A DNA stretch of 64,000 nucleotides from Serratia proteamaculans (GCF_008830365.1 NZ_WBKI01000001.1:62001-126000), one strand, 5' to 3'. Shown: positions 26,969 through 36,774, counted from the first letter of the stretch. Program-made: numbers and translations. Notes: generated by a model from the sequence alone, not told the origin.

Positions 26969-28429
26969 TCAAAAACGCCAAAAGGCGCGTGAGCACAGGA
27001 TCAACATAGGGTAAATCTCAAGACGGCCAAGCAGCATCGCCGAGCACATCAGCCATTTGGCTGCATCGCTAAGCGTACCAAACCCGGCGGCGGTTTCACC
27101 AAAGCCTAATCCCATATTATTGATACAGGCGGCGACGGTGGCGAAGGAAGTGACCAGGTCATAGCCCATCAGGTTCAGCAGCCAAACGAAGAAACAGCTG
27201 AAGAAGACATACAGAAAGAAGAAGCTCCAGACCGAACGCAACACGCGATCCTGAATAGGCGCATTGCCAACCTTGATGGTGAAAATGGCGTTGGGATGAA
27301 CCAGTTGGTTAATCTCATGCCGGCTCTGCTTGTACATGATCAGAAAACGCAGTGCCTTGATACCGCCGCAGGTAGAACCGACACAACCACCGAAAAAGCT
27401 CGCCGCCAACAGCAGCATAATGGTGTGGGAGGGCATTTTGGCATAGTCGGCGGTGGCCAGCCCGTTATCGGTCATCATCGAACTGGTGAGGAAAAAACCG
27501 TGTACGAAGGAGTCTTTGGCACCGTACATGCCGGAGCGGTACAGTTCGAAACAGACAATGGCCACGATAATCGACAGCACCAACAGGAAAAAACGCAGTT
27601 CCGGGTTTCTATACAGCGGCTTCAGGCTGCGGCGGCCCACGGCGACGAAATACAGGGTGAAATTCACTGCAGCCAGAATCGAGAAGATCCCGCCGACCAT
27701 TTCCACCGCCGAGCTATCGTAAAAACCCAGGCTCTCATTGCGGGTGGAAAAGCCCCCGAGCGAAACGGTGGAGATCCCATGGCAGAGTGCATCAAACCAC
27801 GGCATGCCCGCAATACGGAACGCCACCGTACAGGCCAACCCCAGGCCAAGATAAATCAGCCACAGGTTTTTCGAGGTGTCGGCCAGCCGCGGAGTCAGAC
27901 GTTCTTCTTTGAACGGCCCGGGCATTTCCGACTGATAAAGCTTGGCGCCACCAATGCCCAGCAGCGGCAGCACCGCGACGGCCAACACAATGACGCCGAG
28001 GCCACCGATAAAATTGAGCTGGGAGCGGTAGTAGAGAAAAGACTTAGGTAAACCGGAGACGTCATTAAGTACCGATGCGCCGGTGGTAGTGATGCCGGAA
28101 ACGCCTTCGAACATGGCATCGGTCAGGCTGATATTCAGCGTGTCATCTATCCACAACGGCAGGGCGCTGACCATTGAAAACAGTAGCCAGAACAACACAA
28201 TAATCAGAAAACCGTCCTGTGTGCGAAGCTGCACCTTGGACTGACGCGTGCTGAACCAGCCCAATCCGCCGAGAGAGCCGGCAATCACCAGCGTATAGAA
28301 GAAGGAAAAAACGCTTTTTTCTTTATACAACAACGCCACCAACAAAGGGGGAATCATTGACAGGCTGTAAAGGAAAACTAAAAAACTGCAAAGATGAATA
28401 ACGACCAGGATCTGTTTATTCTTGACCAT
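26969..28429 (-). CDS. TrkH-family potassium uptake protein
   Basis: A 486-residue membrane protein with four repeated M1-P-M2-like units and TrkH selectivity-filter regions (GVSGITTTGASVL, ISTVSLGGFSTRN, GGCVGSTCGGIKALR, CINNMGLGFGETAAGFGTLSD). It forms the K+-translocating subunit and normally works with the cytoplasmic TrkA, not found here. It resembles TrkG/TrkH of E. coli (about 485 residues). ATG 28429 was chosen; the longer frame begins at TTG. Because trkH normally lies elsewhere in enterobacteria, this may be a second copy. Confidence 0.86.
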   Translation of the reverse strand: MVKNKQILVVIHLCSFLVFLYSLSMIPPLLVALLYKEKSVFSFFYTLVIAGSLGGLGWFSTRQSKVQLRTQDGFLIIVLFWLLFSMVSALPLWIDDTLNISLTDAMFEGVSGITTTGASVLNDVSGLPKSFLYYRSQLNFIGGLGVIVLAVAVLPLLGIGGAKLYQSEMPGPFKEERLTPRLADTSKNLWLIYLGLGLACTVAFRIAGMPWFDALCHGISTVSLGGFSTRNESLGFYDSSAVEMVGGIFSILAAVNFTLYFVAVGRRSLKPLYRNPELRFFLLVLSIIVAIVCFELYRSGMYGAKDSFVHGFFLTSSMMTDNGLATADYAKMPSHTIMLLLAASFFGGCVGSTCGGIKALRFLIMYKQSRHEINQLVHPNAIFTIKVGNAPIQDRVLRSVWSFFFLYVFFSCFFVWLLNLMGYDLVTSFATVAACINNMGLGFGETAAGFGTLSDAAKWLMCSAMLLGRLEIYPMLILCSRAFWRF

Positions 28430-28565
28430 ACTTGCGCCCGAGTTGCCAGTCGGCAATGAGTCAATTTATTCTTTAAGTATATAAAGAATAAGGCAGACGA
28501 TATAAAAAAAGCGTAAAAATTCATATCGTCTGCGAAGGTTGGCACGTTTTTAACCGTGGTGGTGA

Positions 28566-28955
28566 TTATTCCAACAAATTGTTTACGGTGCGACGTACGT
28601 ATTGCGTCATCTGCGCCAAATCCTCGGGTGACACCGGTCCGCCACCGGCATGGATGACCTGCTGTTCAATCTGAGCAATTTCCTGCTCGACCCTATTGGC
28701 AATCTGCACTTTGACGATTTTATCCACCGACGAGAGCAGTACCTTCAACACCACTTTCAGCGCCACATTCTCGCAGAACGAATCGTAGTGATGGACCGCA
28801 GGCGGTGCCGCGGGTGGCTCGGGTGCGCGCGGGGCCATAGCCTTGAAACTGTCTACATTTTCAATAATAAGATCCAGGTCTCTTATTAGTTCATCAAAAT
28901 CTTTAGACACTGACTTATTTCCCTTCGCTATGCGCAAAAACAGAACGCCCGTCAT
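28566..28955 (-). CDS. Conserved hypothetical protein, proline-rich linker plus helical C-terminus
   Basis: Up to 129 residues. There is an acidic N-terminal helix (KDFDELIRDLDLIIENVDSFKAM), an Ala/Pro-rich linker (APRAPEPPAAPPA), and a helical C-terminal half with heptad-like spacing. It has no signal peptide or membrane segment. I do not recognise the family. ATG 28955 is possible, but a GTG at 28910 preceded by GAAGGGAAATAA may be the real start, giving 114 residues. Confidence 0.65.
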   Translation of the reverse strand: MTGVLFLRIAKGNKSVSKDFDELIRDLDLIIENVDSFKAMAPRAPEPPAAPPAVHHYDSFCENVALKVVLKVLLSSVDKIVKVQIANRVEQEIAQIEQQVIHAGGGPVSPEDLAQMTQYVRRTVNNLLE

Positions 28956-29116
28956 CAGGGCACAGGGCGGTGATTGACGGGCAGAACGAATTTCGACCGT
29001 GACGTTCAGGTAGTGAATGGCAGGCTGAGCGGCATTTTAACCTTGCTGCGGGTTGGCAACAAGATGGGGCCGAAGGAATCAACGGCCCCAGAGGGCAGGT
29101 AACTGAAGGTTATCGC

Positions 29117-29716
29117 TTAACTTTTCAGCTTAGCGGTGATTTTCGCCACGTGTTCACCCTGATAACGGGCAATGGTCAGCTCTTCCGGGCTGGGTTGGCG
29201 TGAACCGTCGCCGCCGGCGATGGTGGTTGCGCCGTAAGGGGTGCCGCCGCGGGTTTGCGAGACATCAAACAGTTCCGGAGTGGCATAACCGATCGGCACA
29301 ATAATAAAGCCGTGGTGCGCCAGCGTGGTCCAGGTGGAGGTGATGGTGTGCTCCTGACCGCCGCCGGTTCCGGTCGAGGAGAAGACGCTGCCCACTTTGC
29401 CGTACAGTGCACCGGAAGCCCATAGCCCACCGGTTTGGTCGAGGAAGGTACGCATTTGGCCAGCCATATTGCCAAAGCGGGTCGGGGTGCCGAAGATAAT
29501 GCCGTCGTAATCGGCCAACTCCTGCGGGCTGGCTACCGGTGCTTTTTGATCTTGTTTACCGCCGGCTTTGGCGAAGGCCTCTGCCGGTATGGTTTCCGGC
29601 ACGCGTTTCAGGGTCACTTCAACGCCACTGACCCGGCGAGCGCCTTCCGCTACCGCCTCCGCCAGGGTTTCAATATGTCCGTACATTGAGTAATAAAGGA
29701 CCAATATTTTCGCCAT
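29117..29716 (-). CDS. wrbA: NAD(P)H:quinone oxidoreductase WrbA
   Basis: A 199-residue flavodoxin-like protein: FMN-binding loop [19 protein letters not shown] at the N-terminus, then [25 protein letters not shown] and [14 protein letters not shown]. It is essentially E. coli WrbA in length and motifs and catalyses two-electron reduction of quinones, protecting against redox cycling. It is cytosolic and tetrameric in the family. No partner gene is obvious here. Confidence 0.95.
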   Translation of the reverse strand: MAKILVLYYSMYGHIETLAEAVAEGARRVSGVEVTLKRVPETIPAEAFAKAGGKQDQKAPVASPQELADYDGIIFGTPTRFGNMAGQMRTFLDQTGGLWASGALYGKVGSVFSSTGTGGGQEHTITSTWTTLAHHGFIIVPIGYATPELFDVSQTRGGTPYGATTIAGGDGSRQPSPEELTIARYQGEHVAKITAKLKS

Positions 29717-29793
29717 GTTCCATTCTCCGCTCTGGTGATTGCAAGATATGCCCCCTAAGCATAGGAGTGAATGAAGAACTTATCCTCGCGGTT

Positions 29794-30411
29794 TTATTTT
29801 ATTCCGGCCATCGCCAGCAGTGTGCCGAAGGTAATCAGCAGACCGCCAAAGGCTCTGTCGATACCTTTGCGCATACGCAGCAGGCGCGCATTGATACGGG
29901 GGGCGGAAAACAGCAGCGCGACGGCACTGAACCAGAGAATATGGGCGAGTGAAATAAACAGCCCATAACCGATTTGTATGCTGAGCGGTGTCTGCGGGTT
30001 AACCACCTGCATAAACAGGCTGACGATAAAAATGGTGGTTTTCGGGTTGAGCACGTTGGTTAAAAAGCCGGTTTTCAGCGCGGCAATATCGTTGACGGCG
30101 GCTGGCGTGTTGGAAGATGGGGCTGAATGGGCACCGGCGCTACGCAGCATACTGACGCCAAGATAGATCAGGTATGCGGCGCCAATCGCCTTCAGCAGGG
30201 TGAATAACCACAGCGACTGCTGGATTAACACACCGACCCCAATCAGGGTATAGCTGACATGGATCAGCACGCCAGCGCCAATGCCACAGGCGGTTACTAC
30301 CCCGGTGCGGCGGGAGAGCAGCAGGCTGTTGCGTGACACCATGGCAAAGTCCGGCCCTGGACTGATGACGGCGAGTAAAGTGATGGTGACGACAGCGAGA
30401 AGTTCGGTCAT
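29794..30411 (-). CDS. LysE/RhtB-family amino acid exporter
   Basis: A 205-residue membrane protein with six predicted helices and the LysE family signature ISPGPDFAMVSRNSLLLSRRTGVVTACGIGAGVLIH near the N-terminus and GVSMLR...FLTNVLNPKTTIFIVSLF in the middle. It probably exports an amino acid or derivative. It is divergent from a GcvA-like LysR regulator (68-bp gap), the usual arrangement in which the regulator controls the exporter. The substrate is unknown. Confidence 0.88.
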   Translation of the reverse strand: MTELLAVVTITLLAVISPGPDFAMVSRNSLLLSRRTGVVTACGIGAGVLIHVSYTLIGVGVLIQQSLWLFTLLKAIGAAYLIYLGVSMLRSAGAHSAPSSNTPAAVNDIAALKTGFLTNVLNPKTTIFIVSLFMQVVNPQTPLSIQIGYGLFISLAHILWFSAVALLFSAPRINARLLRMRKGIDRAFGGLLITFGTLLAMAGIK

Positions 30412-30479
30412 AGTTATCCTGGCAATAAATCAGAAAAGAGTGGCTGATTTATAAGAGAAATGTCCGATGGTGACAAACG

Positions 30480-31403
30480 ATGAAAACTGACCGTATCGGT
30501 GAGAAAAACTCACATAGTGTTAATCGACCGCTGTCGCTGGGAGGGCTGCGTTGTTTTGAGGCCGCCGCGCGACTGGAAAGTTTTACTCAGGCGGCGAACA
30601 GTCTGAGTCTGACGCACGGTGCGGTTAGCCGTGCGGTCAGGGGGCTGGAGGAGGAGCTCGGTGTGGCATTGTTTGAACGCCGCCATCGGCGGGTGTACCT
30701 GACCGTGGCCGGTCGTACGCTATTGCAGGCGTCACAACAGGCATTCGGCATTCTGGAGCACAGCGCACAAACGCTGCGGCAACAGGCGCAGGACGCACCG
30801 CTGATATTGTCCTGCGAGCCGACGCTATTGATGCGCTGGCTGATACCGCGTCTGCCGGCATTTCAGTTGGCATACCCGGACATCAACCTGCAACTGGTGG
30901 CTGGCGGTGGGCAGTTTTCGTTTCACGATGGGATTAGCGCCGCTATCCGTCGCAACGATTTTGACTGGGGCGATAAGCTGCACAGCGTAGCGTTGTTCAA
31001 CGAACGGGTCGGGCCGGTGTGCAAACCTGAAATGCTACGGCGTTTTGTGACCGCCAATGGCGGCCAGCCGCAGTTGAGCCAAGATGCGGTGCTATTGCAC
31101 TCGGCCACCCGACCCGATGCCTGGCGACAGTGGGCGCAAGCACAGGGCGTCGCGCTGGCGGGGAGATCGGAACAGCGTTTTGATCATTTCTACTTCAGTT
31201 TACAGGCGGCGGTGGCGGGAATAGGTATTGCCATCGGCCCGTGGCAACAGGTGCGTGATGATGTCGCTAGCGGGTTGCTGTGCGCACCTTTTGGTTTTTC
31301 GTCGGATGGCAGCGGTTACTGTTTGCTGACGCCGCAAGAAATCCGGCCGGGCAGTGCGCTGGCCCGGTTGGCGGATTGGCTACAGCTTACGGCATGCGCC
31401 TGA
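30480..31403 (+). CDS. LysR-family transcriptional regulator (GcvA-like)
   Basis: A 307-residue protein. The winged-helix DNA-binding domain at about residues 20-80 (LRCFEAAARLESFTQAANSLSLTHGAVSRAVRGLEEELGVALFERR) is of the GcvA subgroup. The substrate-binding domain follows to the C-terminus. It is divergent from the LysE-type exporter and so is its probable regulator. Its 3' end overlaps the convergent XRE gene by 17 bp. Confidence 0.88.
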   Translation: MKTDRIGEKNSHSVNRPLSLGGLRCFEAAARLESFTQAANSLSLTHGAVSRAVRGLEEELGVALFERRHRRVYLTVAGRTLLQASQQAFGILEHSAQTLRQQAQDAPLILSCEPTLLMRWLIPRLPAFQLAYPDINLQLVAGGGQFSFHDGISAAIRRNDFDWGDKLHSVALFNERVGPVCKPEMLRRFVTANGGQPQLSQDAVLLHSATRPDAWRQWAQAQGVALAGRSEQRFDHFYFSLQAAVAGIGIAIGPWQQVRDDVASGLLCAPFGFSSDGSGYCLLTPQEIRPGSALARLADWLQLTACA

Positions 31404-31860
31404 GTTTTTCTGCCAGGCGTTGTTGTTGCCAGCGACTGAAAACATCACGCAACAGCAGAGTACGGGTGGCACGCATGACCAGTGCGATGCTCATGCCGCC
31501 GATGGCCCACAGCGACCACAGATATTGCGGATGGGTAAACCAGTTGATGGCAAACAGCATCAGACCGATGCAGGCAAACCGTACCGCCATACTCAACAGC
31601 TTGGTTTCCGCCGCGACCTGCCGGCGTATGTCCTGTTCTGCCTGATGATTATTGTCAGCTTTTTCCTGCTGTGTCGGCTGGTAAAGATCGCTGACCTGCA
31701 ACCCCATGGCTGCGGCAATGGCGGTCAGGGTCTCCAGACTGGCCTGTTCGCCATTTTCAATACGTTGAACCGTGCGGGTACTGAGGCCGGCAATGGTGGC
31801 CAATTGCTCTTGTGACCAGCCCTTTTCCAGCCGTAATGGCCTGATGCGGTAAGTTTGCAT
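31387..31860 (-). CDS. XRE-family regulator with C-terminal membrane segments
   Basis: 157 residues. Cro/C1-type HTH at residues about 5-60 (LRLEKGWSQEQLATIAGLSTRTVQRIENGEQASLETLTAIAAAMGL), then a linker and two hydrophobic segments (FACIGLMLFAINWFTH, LWSLWAIGGMSIALVM). This is a membrane-tethered HTH layout often annotated as helix-turn-helix plus 2TM domain. ATG 31860 follows GGAGAACGCA; the longer frame starts at TTG. It converges on and overlaps the LysR gene. Target unknown. Confidence 0.85.
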   Translation of the reverse strand: MQTYRIRPLRLEKGWSQEQLATIAGLSTRTVQRIENGEQASLETLTAIAAAMGLQVSDLYQPTQQEKADNNHQAEQDIRRQVAAETKLLSMAVRFACIGLMLFAINWFTHPQYLWSLWAIGGMSIALVMRATRTLLLRDVFSRWQQQRLAEKLRRMP

Positions 31861-31990
31861 TGCGTTCTCCAAAATGAACCCTCAATGACACAAAGTGTAG
31901 GGGCTGGCAGCGTCGACCGCCACGACACTAGCATGACATGTGCACGACAGACGGGTGACAGCCCACTGAAAATGCGGGCTGTTGTGGCGA

Positions 31991-32566
31991 CTAGAAGGTG
32001 ACGTTGCGGATAAAACGTAAGGGTTGCTGGCTGTGGTTAGCGTAAGCGTAGTGTTGATCGCTGTTGAACACCTGGGTTTGGCCAGCTTCCAGCGTCAAGG
32101 TTTGTTGTTCCAGTACCAGCGTCAGGCTCCCGGCGATGACGTAGATAATTTCGCTCCAGCCTTCGGCATCCGGCACCGAGTCGTAGTGCTCGCCCGGCAT
32201 CAGCGTCCATTCCCAGAGTTCAACCCGCTGGCGCGCAGGCACGCTGGCGGCGAACAGCGCCTGACTTGCCGGTTGAACCCCTTGCCAGGCCAGTTCACCC
32301 ACCAAATGGTTGCCACGCGCTTCGGGTGCCTGGATAAGATCGGTGAAGGCGATATTCAACGCATCGGCCAGTTTGTCCAGCACCGCCAGGCTGACGTTAC
32401 GGTCACCGGCTTCAATGCCGGCCAGCATGCGGCGGCTGACGCCGGATCTTTGTGCCAGCGCCACCTGACTGAGCCCCGCCTGTTGGCGATAACCGCGCAG
32501 GTTACTGCTCAGGTATTGCAGCACCTTGGGCGCTTCATGTTTGCCGCTGTTCACTGTATTGCTCAT
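31991..32566 (-). CDS. XRE-cupin transcriptional regulator
   Basis: 191 residues. Residues about 15-75 form a Cro/C1-type HTH (GLSQVALAQRSGVSRRMLAGIEAGDRNVSLAVLDKLADALNIAF). The C-terminal half is a cupin (LWEWTLMPGEHYDSVPDAEGWSEIIYVIAGSLTLVLEQQTLTLEAGQ) expected to bind a small ligand. It is divergent from the EamA transporter and is its likely regulator. Ligand unknown. Confidence 0.88.
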   Translation of the reverse strand: MSNTVNSGKHEAPKVLQYLSSNLRGYRQQAGLSQVALAQRSGVSRRMLAGIEAGDRNVSLAVLDKLADALNIAFTDLIQAPEARGNHLVGELAWQGVQPASQALFAASVPARQRVELWEWTLMPGEHYDSVPDAEGWSEIIYVIAGSLTLVLEQQTLTLEAGQTQVFNSDQHYAYANHSQQPLRFIRNVTF

Positions 32567-32633
32567 CCGCAGGCGTTACCTCATACTGGCAGGATCTGTG
32601 CATTATATTGCACCCAGCAGGAAGGGCAAGCCG

Positions 32634-33551
32634 GTGTCCGCAGTAAAAAAATCCTTTATTTCCGCCTTCATTCCCAAGATAAAGCGACAGGAAGCGGTGC
32701 TGATTTTCATCACCATGATCTGGGGCGGCACCTTTTTGGCGGTGCATCTTGCCATGCAGGTCAGCGGGCCGTTCTTTTTCGTTGGTTTGCGCTTCGCCGC
32801 CGCCACGCTGGTGCTGATGTTGTTTTCGTTGCGCAGTCTGCGCGGGCTGACCTGGTATGAGCTGAAAGCGGGCGTGTTTATCGGTGTGGCCATTATGTTC
32901 GGCTACGGTCTGCAAACCGTGGGGTTACAAACCATCAGCAGCAGTCAGTCGGCGTTCATTACCGCCATGTATGTGCCTATGGTTCCGCTGCTGCAGTGGC
33001 TGGTATTGGGGCGTTTTCCCGGCGTGATGGCCTGGGTCGGCGTGTTGCTGGCATTCAGCGGTCTGATGCTGCTGGCGGCGCCGAGCAACACCGATATGAC
33101 GCTCAGCGTGGGTGAGATACTGACGTTGATTGGTACGCTGGGTATGGCCGCCGAGATCATTTTGATTGGCGCTTATGCGGGTAAGGTCAATGTTAAGCGG
33201 GTGACGTTGGTACAACTGGCGACCGCCTCGCTGGCCTCGTTCCTGATGATGGTGCCGACCGGTGAGTCGGTGCCGCCGTACAGCAGCTATCTGTTGTACA
33301 GTGCAATCGGTCTGGGGATGGCCAGCGCCATTATTCAGGTAACAATGAACTGGGCGCAACGCAGCGTTTCACCGACGCGTGCCACGGTCATCTATGCCGG
33401 TGAACCTGTCTGGGCCGGGTTGGTCGGACGTATTGCCGGCGAACGTTTGCCCGGCGTAGCCCTGTTAGGCTGTGCGCTAATCGTGTTGGGAGTGCTGGTT
33501 AGCGAACTGCGCATCCGTCGCAAGGGAAAAGCGGCGGCGCTGGCCGAATAA
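32634..33551 (+). CDS. EamA/DMT-superfamily transporter
   Basis: A 305-residue membrane protein with ten predicted helices arranged as two EamA repeats, the first starting EAVLIFITMIWGGTFLAVHLAM and the second ending GERLPGVALLGCALIVLGVLVSELR. GTG 32634 has AGGAAGG about 8 bp upstream; longer in-frame starts would run into the divergent XRE-cupin gene. It is probably an exporter of amino acids or other metabolites. Substrate unknown. Confidence 0.87.
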   Translation: MSAVKKSFISAFIPKIKRQEAVLIFITMIWGGTFLAVHLAMQVSGPFFFVGLRFAAATLVLMLFSLRSLRGLTWYELKAGVFIGVAIMFGYGLQTVGLQTISSSQSAFITAMYVPMVPLLQWLVLGRFPGVMAWVGVLLAFSGLMLLAAPSNTDMTLSVGEILTLIGTLGMAAEIILIGAYAGKVNVKRVTLVQLATASLASFLMMVPTGESVPPYSSYLLYSAIGLGMASAIIQVTMNWAQRSVSPTRATVIYAGEPVWAGLVGRIAGERLPGVALLGCALIVLGVLVSELRIRRKGKAAALAE

Positions 33552-33568
33552 GGCCCGATTACCGGGCC
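33552..33568. terminator. GC hairpin between the EamA gene and rutG
   Basis: GGCCCG-ATTAC-CGGGCC lies right after the EamA stop, between convergent genes. There is no T run on either side, so it is a weak terminator candidate. Confidence 0.45.
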
Positions 33569-33579
33569 ATCACGATGGA

Positions 33580-34899
33580 TTAACGTACGGGACTGTCTGC
33601 CAGCGGCAGTGCTTTGCGCTTGCGCAGCAGGGCATTGAGGATAATGGCACCGAAAGTGGCAGTGCCGATCCCGCCCATGGTGAAGTTGCCAATGGTCAGT
33701 GCAAAATCCCCCGCACCCAGTACCAGCGTAACCGCCACCATAATCAGGTTGCCGTTATCACCCAGATCCACCTTGTTCTGCACCCAGATACGCGCTCCGG
33801 CGACGGCGATCAAACCGAACACCACTACCGAAGCACCGCCCAGCACCGGGCCGGGAATGGTGTGGATCAACGCACCGAACTTCGGTGAAAAGCCCAAAAC
33901 AATCGCCACCACCGCCGCCGCGACAAACACCAGCGTAGAGTAAATCTTGGTCACCGCCATCACGCCGATATTCTCAGCATAGGTGGTTACTCCGGTACCG
34001 CCCACAGAGCCGGAGAGCATGGTCGCCAGTCCATCCCCGACGAAGGCTCGGCCGATATAAGGGTCGAGATCGCGGCCGGTCATGCCCGCCACCGCTTTGA
34101 CATGCCCGAGATTTTCCGCCACCAAAATAATCGCCACCGGGGCAATCAGCAGCATGGCGTGCAGGTTAAACGCCGGCGCGGTGAACTGCGGCAGACCGAA
34201 CCAGGCCGCCTGGCTCAGTGCGCTGTAATCCACCGGTTTGCCAAGCCCCAAGCCATTGGTCGCCACCACGTAAATCAAATAGGCGGCAATCAATCCCACC
34301 AGGATCAACAGCCGCTGCATCAGCCCACGGGTGAATACCGCTACCGAACCAATACACAGGATGGTGACCACCGCCATCCAACTGTCGAAGTTGGAGGCCG
34401 AGACGCTGCGTACGGCGATCGGGGCCAGGTTCAGGCCGATCGCCATCACCACGGCACCGGTCACCACCGGCGGCATCAGACGTTCGATCCAGCGGGTACC
34501 GACGCTCATCACCACAAAGCCGATCAGCAGATACACCAGGCCGCAGGCGATGATGCCGCCGAGCGCCAGCGCGATATTCGGGTTAGCGCCCTGGCCACTG
34601 TAACCGGTCAGGGTGATCACCAGCCCGACAAACGCCGCGCTGGAGCCGAGGTAACTCGGTACCCGGCCGCCAACCACCAGGAAAAACAGCAGCGTGCCGA
34701 TGCCGGACATCAGAATAGCCAGATTGGCGTCAAAGCCCATCAGCAGCGGCATCAGTACCGTGGCACCAAACATCGCCACCGCATGTTGCAAACCCATCAC
34801 CAGCGTCTGCGCCAGTGGCAACCGTTCATCGGGCGCGACGATCGCTCCATCCAGATTGCCTTGTTTCATACGCCATTGGGGAAACCAGGTATTCGCCAT
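33580..34899 (-). CDS. rutG: RutG pyrimidine permease
   Basis: A 439-residue NCS2 nucleobase:cation symporter. It starts MANTWFPQWRMKQGNLDGAIVAPDERLPLAQTLVMGLQH, the RutG/UraA N-terminus. NCS2 motifs LVAENLGHVKAVAGMTGRDLDPYIGRAFVGDGLATMLSG and VGGTGVTTYAENIGVMAVTK are present. It imports uracil or thymine for the Rut pathway. ATG 34899 follows GGAGATAACG; a longer frame begins at TTG. It is the last gene of the rut operon. Confidence 0.95.
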   Translation of the reverse strand: MANTWFPQWRMKQGNLDGAIVAPDERLPLAQTLVMGLQHAVAMFGATVLMPLLMGFDANLAILMSGIGTLLFFLVVGGRVPSYLGSSAAFVGLVITLTGYSGQGANPNIALALGGIIACGLVYLLIGFVVMSVGTRWIERLMPPVVTGAVVMAIGLNLAPIAVRSVSASNFDSWMAVVTILCIGSVAVFTRGLMQRLLILVGLIAAYLIYVVATNGLGLGKPVDYSALSQAAWFGLPQFTAPAFNLHAMLLIAPVAIILVAENLGHVKAVAGMTGRDLDPYIGRAFVGDGLATMLSGSVGGTGVTTYAENIGVMAVTKIYSTLVFVAAAVVAIVLGFSPKFGALIHTIPGPVLGGASVVVFGLIAVAGARIWVQNKVDLGDNGNLIMVAVTLVLGAGDFALTIGNFTMGGIGTATFGAIILNALLRKRKALPLADSPVR

Positions 34900-34950
34900 C
34901 GTTATCTCCAAAATGTTGAGTGCAGGTTAGGGTGACTGGTGAGTGCGTTT

Positions 34951-35496
34951 TTAGCGATTATCCGTCGCTGCCTGCTTTGGCAACGCGTGGTAGCGTCGGT
35001 CGAAGTAGGCCAGGCCATGGCTGTCGTCATTACGCGTCAGCGCTACCGCCTGACAGAACAGAATGTCGTGGGTGCCGACGCTGACAATCTGACTGATCTG
35101 GCAGTCGAACGAGACCACCGCACCGTGCAAAATGGGGGCGCCGGTCGCCAGCGTAGACCAGCGCGCGGCAGAGAAACGCAGGTCCATAGGCGTTTTTCCG
35201 CCAAACAAATTCGACAGCGACTCGTGCTCCGCCGCCAGGGTATTGACGCACAGCGTCTGGTTTTGCTTAAACACCGAATAGACCGAGGCGGATCGATTCA
35301 GGCACACCAACAGTGTTGGCGGCGTATCGGTGACGCTGCATACCGCCGAGGCGGTAAAGCCGGCACGGCCGGCGGGCCCATCGGTGGTGATGATATTGAC
35401 CGCCGAACCCAGGCGCGCCATGGCGTCGCGGAAGTCCTGTTTTTCTACGTACGGTGGCGCTAGTGGCGTATCGGCAAGCAGCGTTTGGCTTTGCAT
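34951..35496 (-). CDS. rutF: RutF flavin reductase
   Basis: A 181-residue flavin reductase-like FMN-binding protein ([50 protein letters not shown]). It supplies reduced FMN to the monooxygenase RutA. It follows rutD after only 15 bp; rutE, which lies between them in E. coli, is missing. Confidence 0.94.
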   Translation of the reverse strand: MQSQTLLADTPLAPPYVEKQDFRDAMARLGSAVNIITTDGPAGRAGFTASAVCSVTDTPPTLLVCLNRSASVYSVFKQNQTLCVNTLAAEHESLSNLFGGKTPMDLRFSAARWSTLATGAPILHGAVVSFDCQISQIVSVGTHDILFCQAVALTRNDDSHGLAYFDRRYHALPKQAATDNR

Positions 35497-35511
35497 GAGG
35501 TGTCTCCGGGT

Positions 35512-36315
35512 CTAGGATGCAAGACGGGTGTTGGCGTGAGGTGTTTTCAACAGCCAGCCCAGCAAAATGCGGTTAAAGTTCTCTGTGTCGGTCACGCTCA
35601 TGGCATGGCCGCCGTACGCCATCTCTGCCAGTTCGCCGTTCGGCAGACCAGCCGCCAACTGATGTGAGCAGTGATAGGGCACCAGCAGATCGTCGCGGGA
35701 ACACAGCGCCAGGGTCGGCGTGGTGATGTCTGCCAAATGCGGACGGAAATCAGTATTCATCAGCGCATTCAGACGGCGCAGCAGGTTTTCGGTACCCTGA
35801 AAATGCGCGGTCTGGTGCTGCAGTTCTTCATCGAGCAAGGTCTGGTGTTGCGACAGCCAGTCGGCGGGGAACAGGAACAGCGGTTGGGCACGCACGTAGG
35901 CTTCCACGCCGCTGTTGAGCAACAGATCCTGACGCACTTTGAAGCAGCGCTGGGTCTGGCTGTCCAGCGTCGGCCAACCATTGACCACCACCAGTTTTTC
36001 GATCAACTGCGGGTGCGTGAGCGCCAATTGCAGGCCAATCATGCCGCCAAGGGCATGGCCGACGAAATAACAGCGTTCTACGCTGAGTGAATGCAGCAAC
36101 TGCGCCACCTCATCGGCCATATCGGCCATGCTGTAGCCGTCCGGTACCTCACCTTTGCTGTGTGCGGTACCGGAGTGATCGTAAACCACTACCCGGAAAT
36201 GCTCGCTTAGCGCGTTAATCTGCGGTTGCCAAAAGCTGCCTGCGCCACCCAGCCCGGCGGAGAGTACCAGCGTGGGCGCCAGCGGTGTGTCTTTCCCCAA
36301 AATCTCAAAATACAT
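35512..36315 (-). CDS. rutD: RutD, putative aminoacrylate hydrolase
   Basis: A 267-residue alpha/beta-hydrolase. The nucleophile elbow reads FVGHALGGMIG, so the usual Gly-X-Ser-X-Gly serine is alanine, as I recall it in E. coli RutD; the catalytic Asp/His region (GELAEMAYGGHAMSVTDTENFNRILLGWL) is kept. In the pathway it speeds the conversion of 3-aminoacrylate to malonic semialdehyde and ammonium. It is co-transcribed with rutC and rutF. Confidence 0.92.
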   Translation of the reverse strand: MYFEILGKDTPLAPTLVLSAGLGGAGSFWQPQINALSEHFRVVVYDHSGTAHSKGEVPDGYSMADMADEVAQLLHSLSVERCYFVGHALGGMIGLQLALTHPQLIEKLVVVNGWPTLDSQTQRCFKVRQDLLLNSGVEAYVRAQPLFLFPADWLSQHQTLLDEELQHQTAHFQGTENLLRRLNALMNTDFRPHLADITTPTLALCSRDDLLVPYHCSHQLAAGLPNGELAEMAYGGHAMSVTDTENFNRILLGWLLKTPHANTRLAS

Positions 36316-36339
36316 GCTCGATCCTCAGCGAATAATGAC

Positions 36340-36726
36340 TCAGCGGCCGATATGGGCCACGGTGGCGATTTCAATCAGGGCGTCCGGCTTCACCAACCCG
36401 CACTGAATGCAGTAGCGTGCCGGTTTGTCGCCGGGGAAATACTCCGCATACACCTGATTGACGGCGGCATAGTTTTGCCAGTCGGTGAGGAAGATCGAGT
36501 TAAAGGTCACGTCGTCCATGTTGCCACCGGCGGTTTCGATCACGCTTTTGATGGTTTCCAGCACGTGGCGGGTTTGCGCCGCCGCGTCACCGACGTGTAC
36601 CACGTTATTGTCTTTATCGAATGCCAGCGTGCCCGAAACGTAAACCACGCCGTCAGCCAAGGTGCCGGGCACGAAAGGGGCCAGTGGTTTGCCGGTGCCC
36701 GGCGGAGTAATGATTGTTTTTGGCAT
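36340..36726 (-). CDS. rutC: RutC, 3-aminoacrylate deaminase (RidA family)
   Basis: A 128-residue YjgF/RidA-family protein: [37 protein letters not shown] at the N-terminus and the RidA signature Arg in [25 protein letters not shown] near the end. It acts on the aminoacrylate released by RutB. It is a small trimeric cytosolic protein in the family. Confidence 0.95.
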   Translation of the reverse strand: MPKTIITPPGTGKPLAPFVPGTLADGVVYVSGTLAFDKDNNVVHVGDAAAQTRHVLETIKSVIETAGGNMDDVTFNSIFLTDWQNYAAVNQVYAEYFPGDKPARYCIQCGLVKPDALIEIATVAHIGR

Positions 36727-36774
36727 AGTGATGCTCCTGGTGAAAATTTAATATTTGGTGAATAAAAGCAAAAC

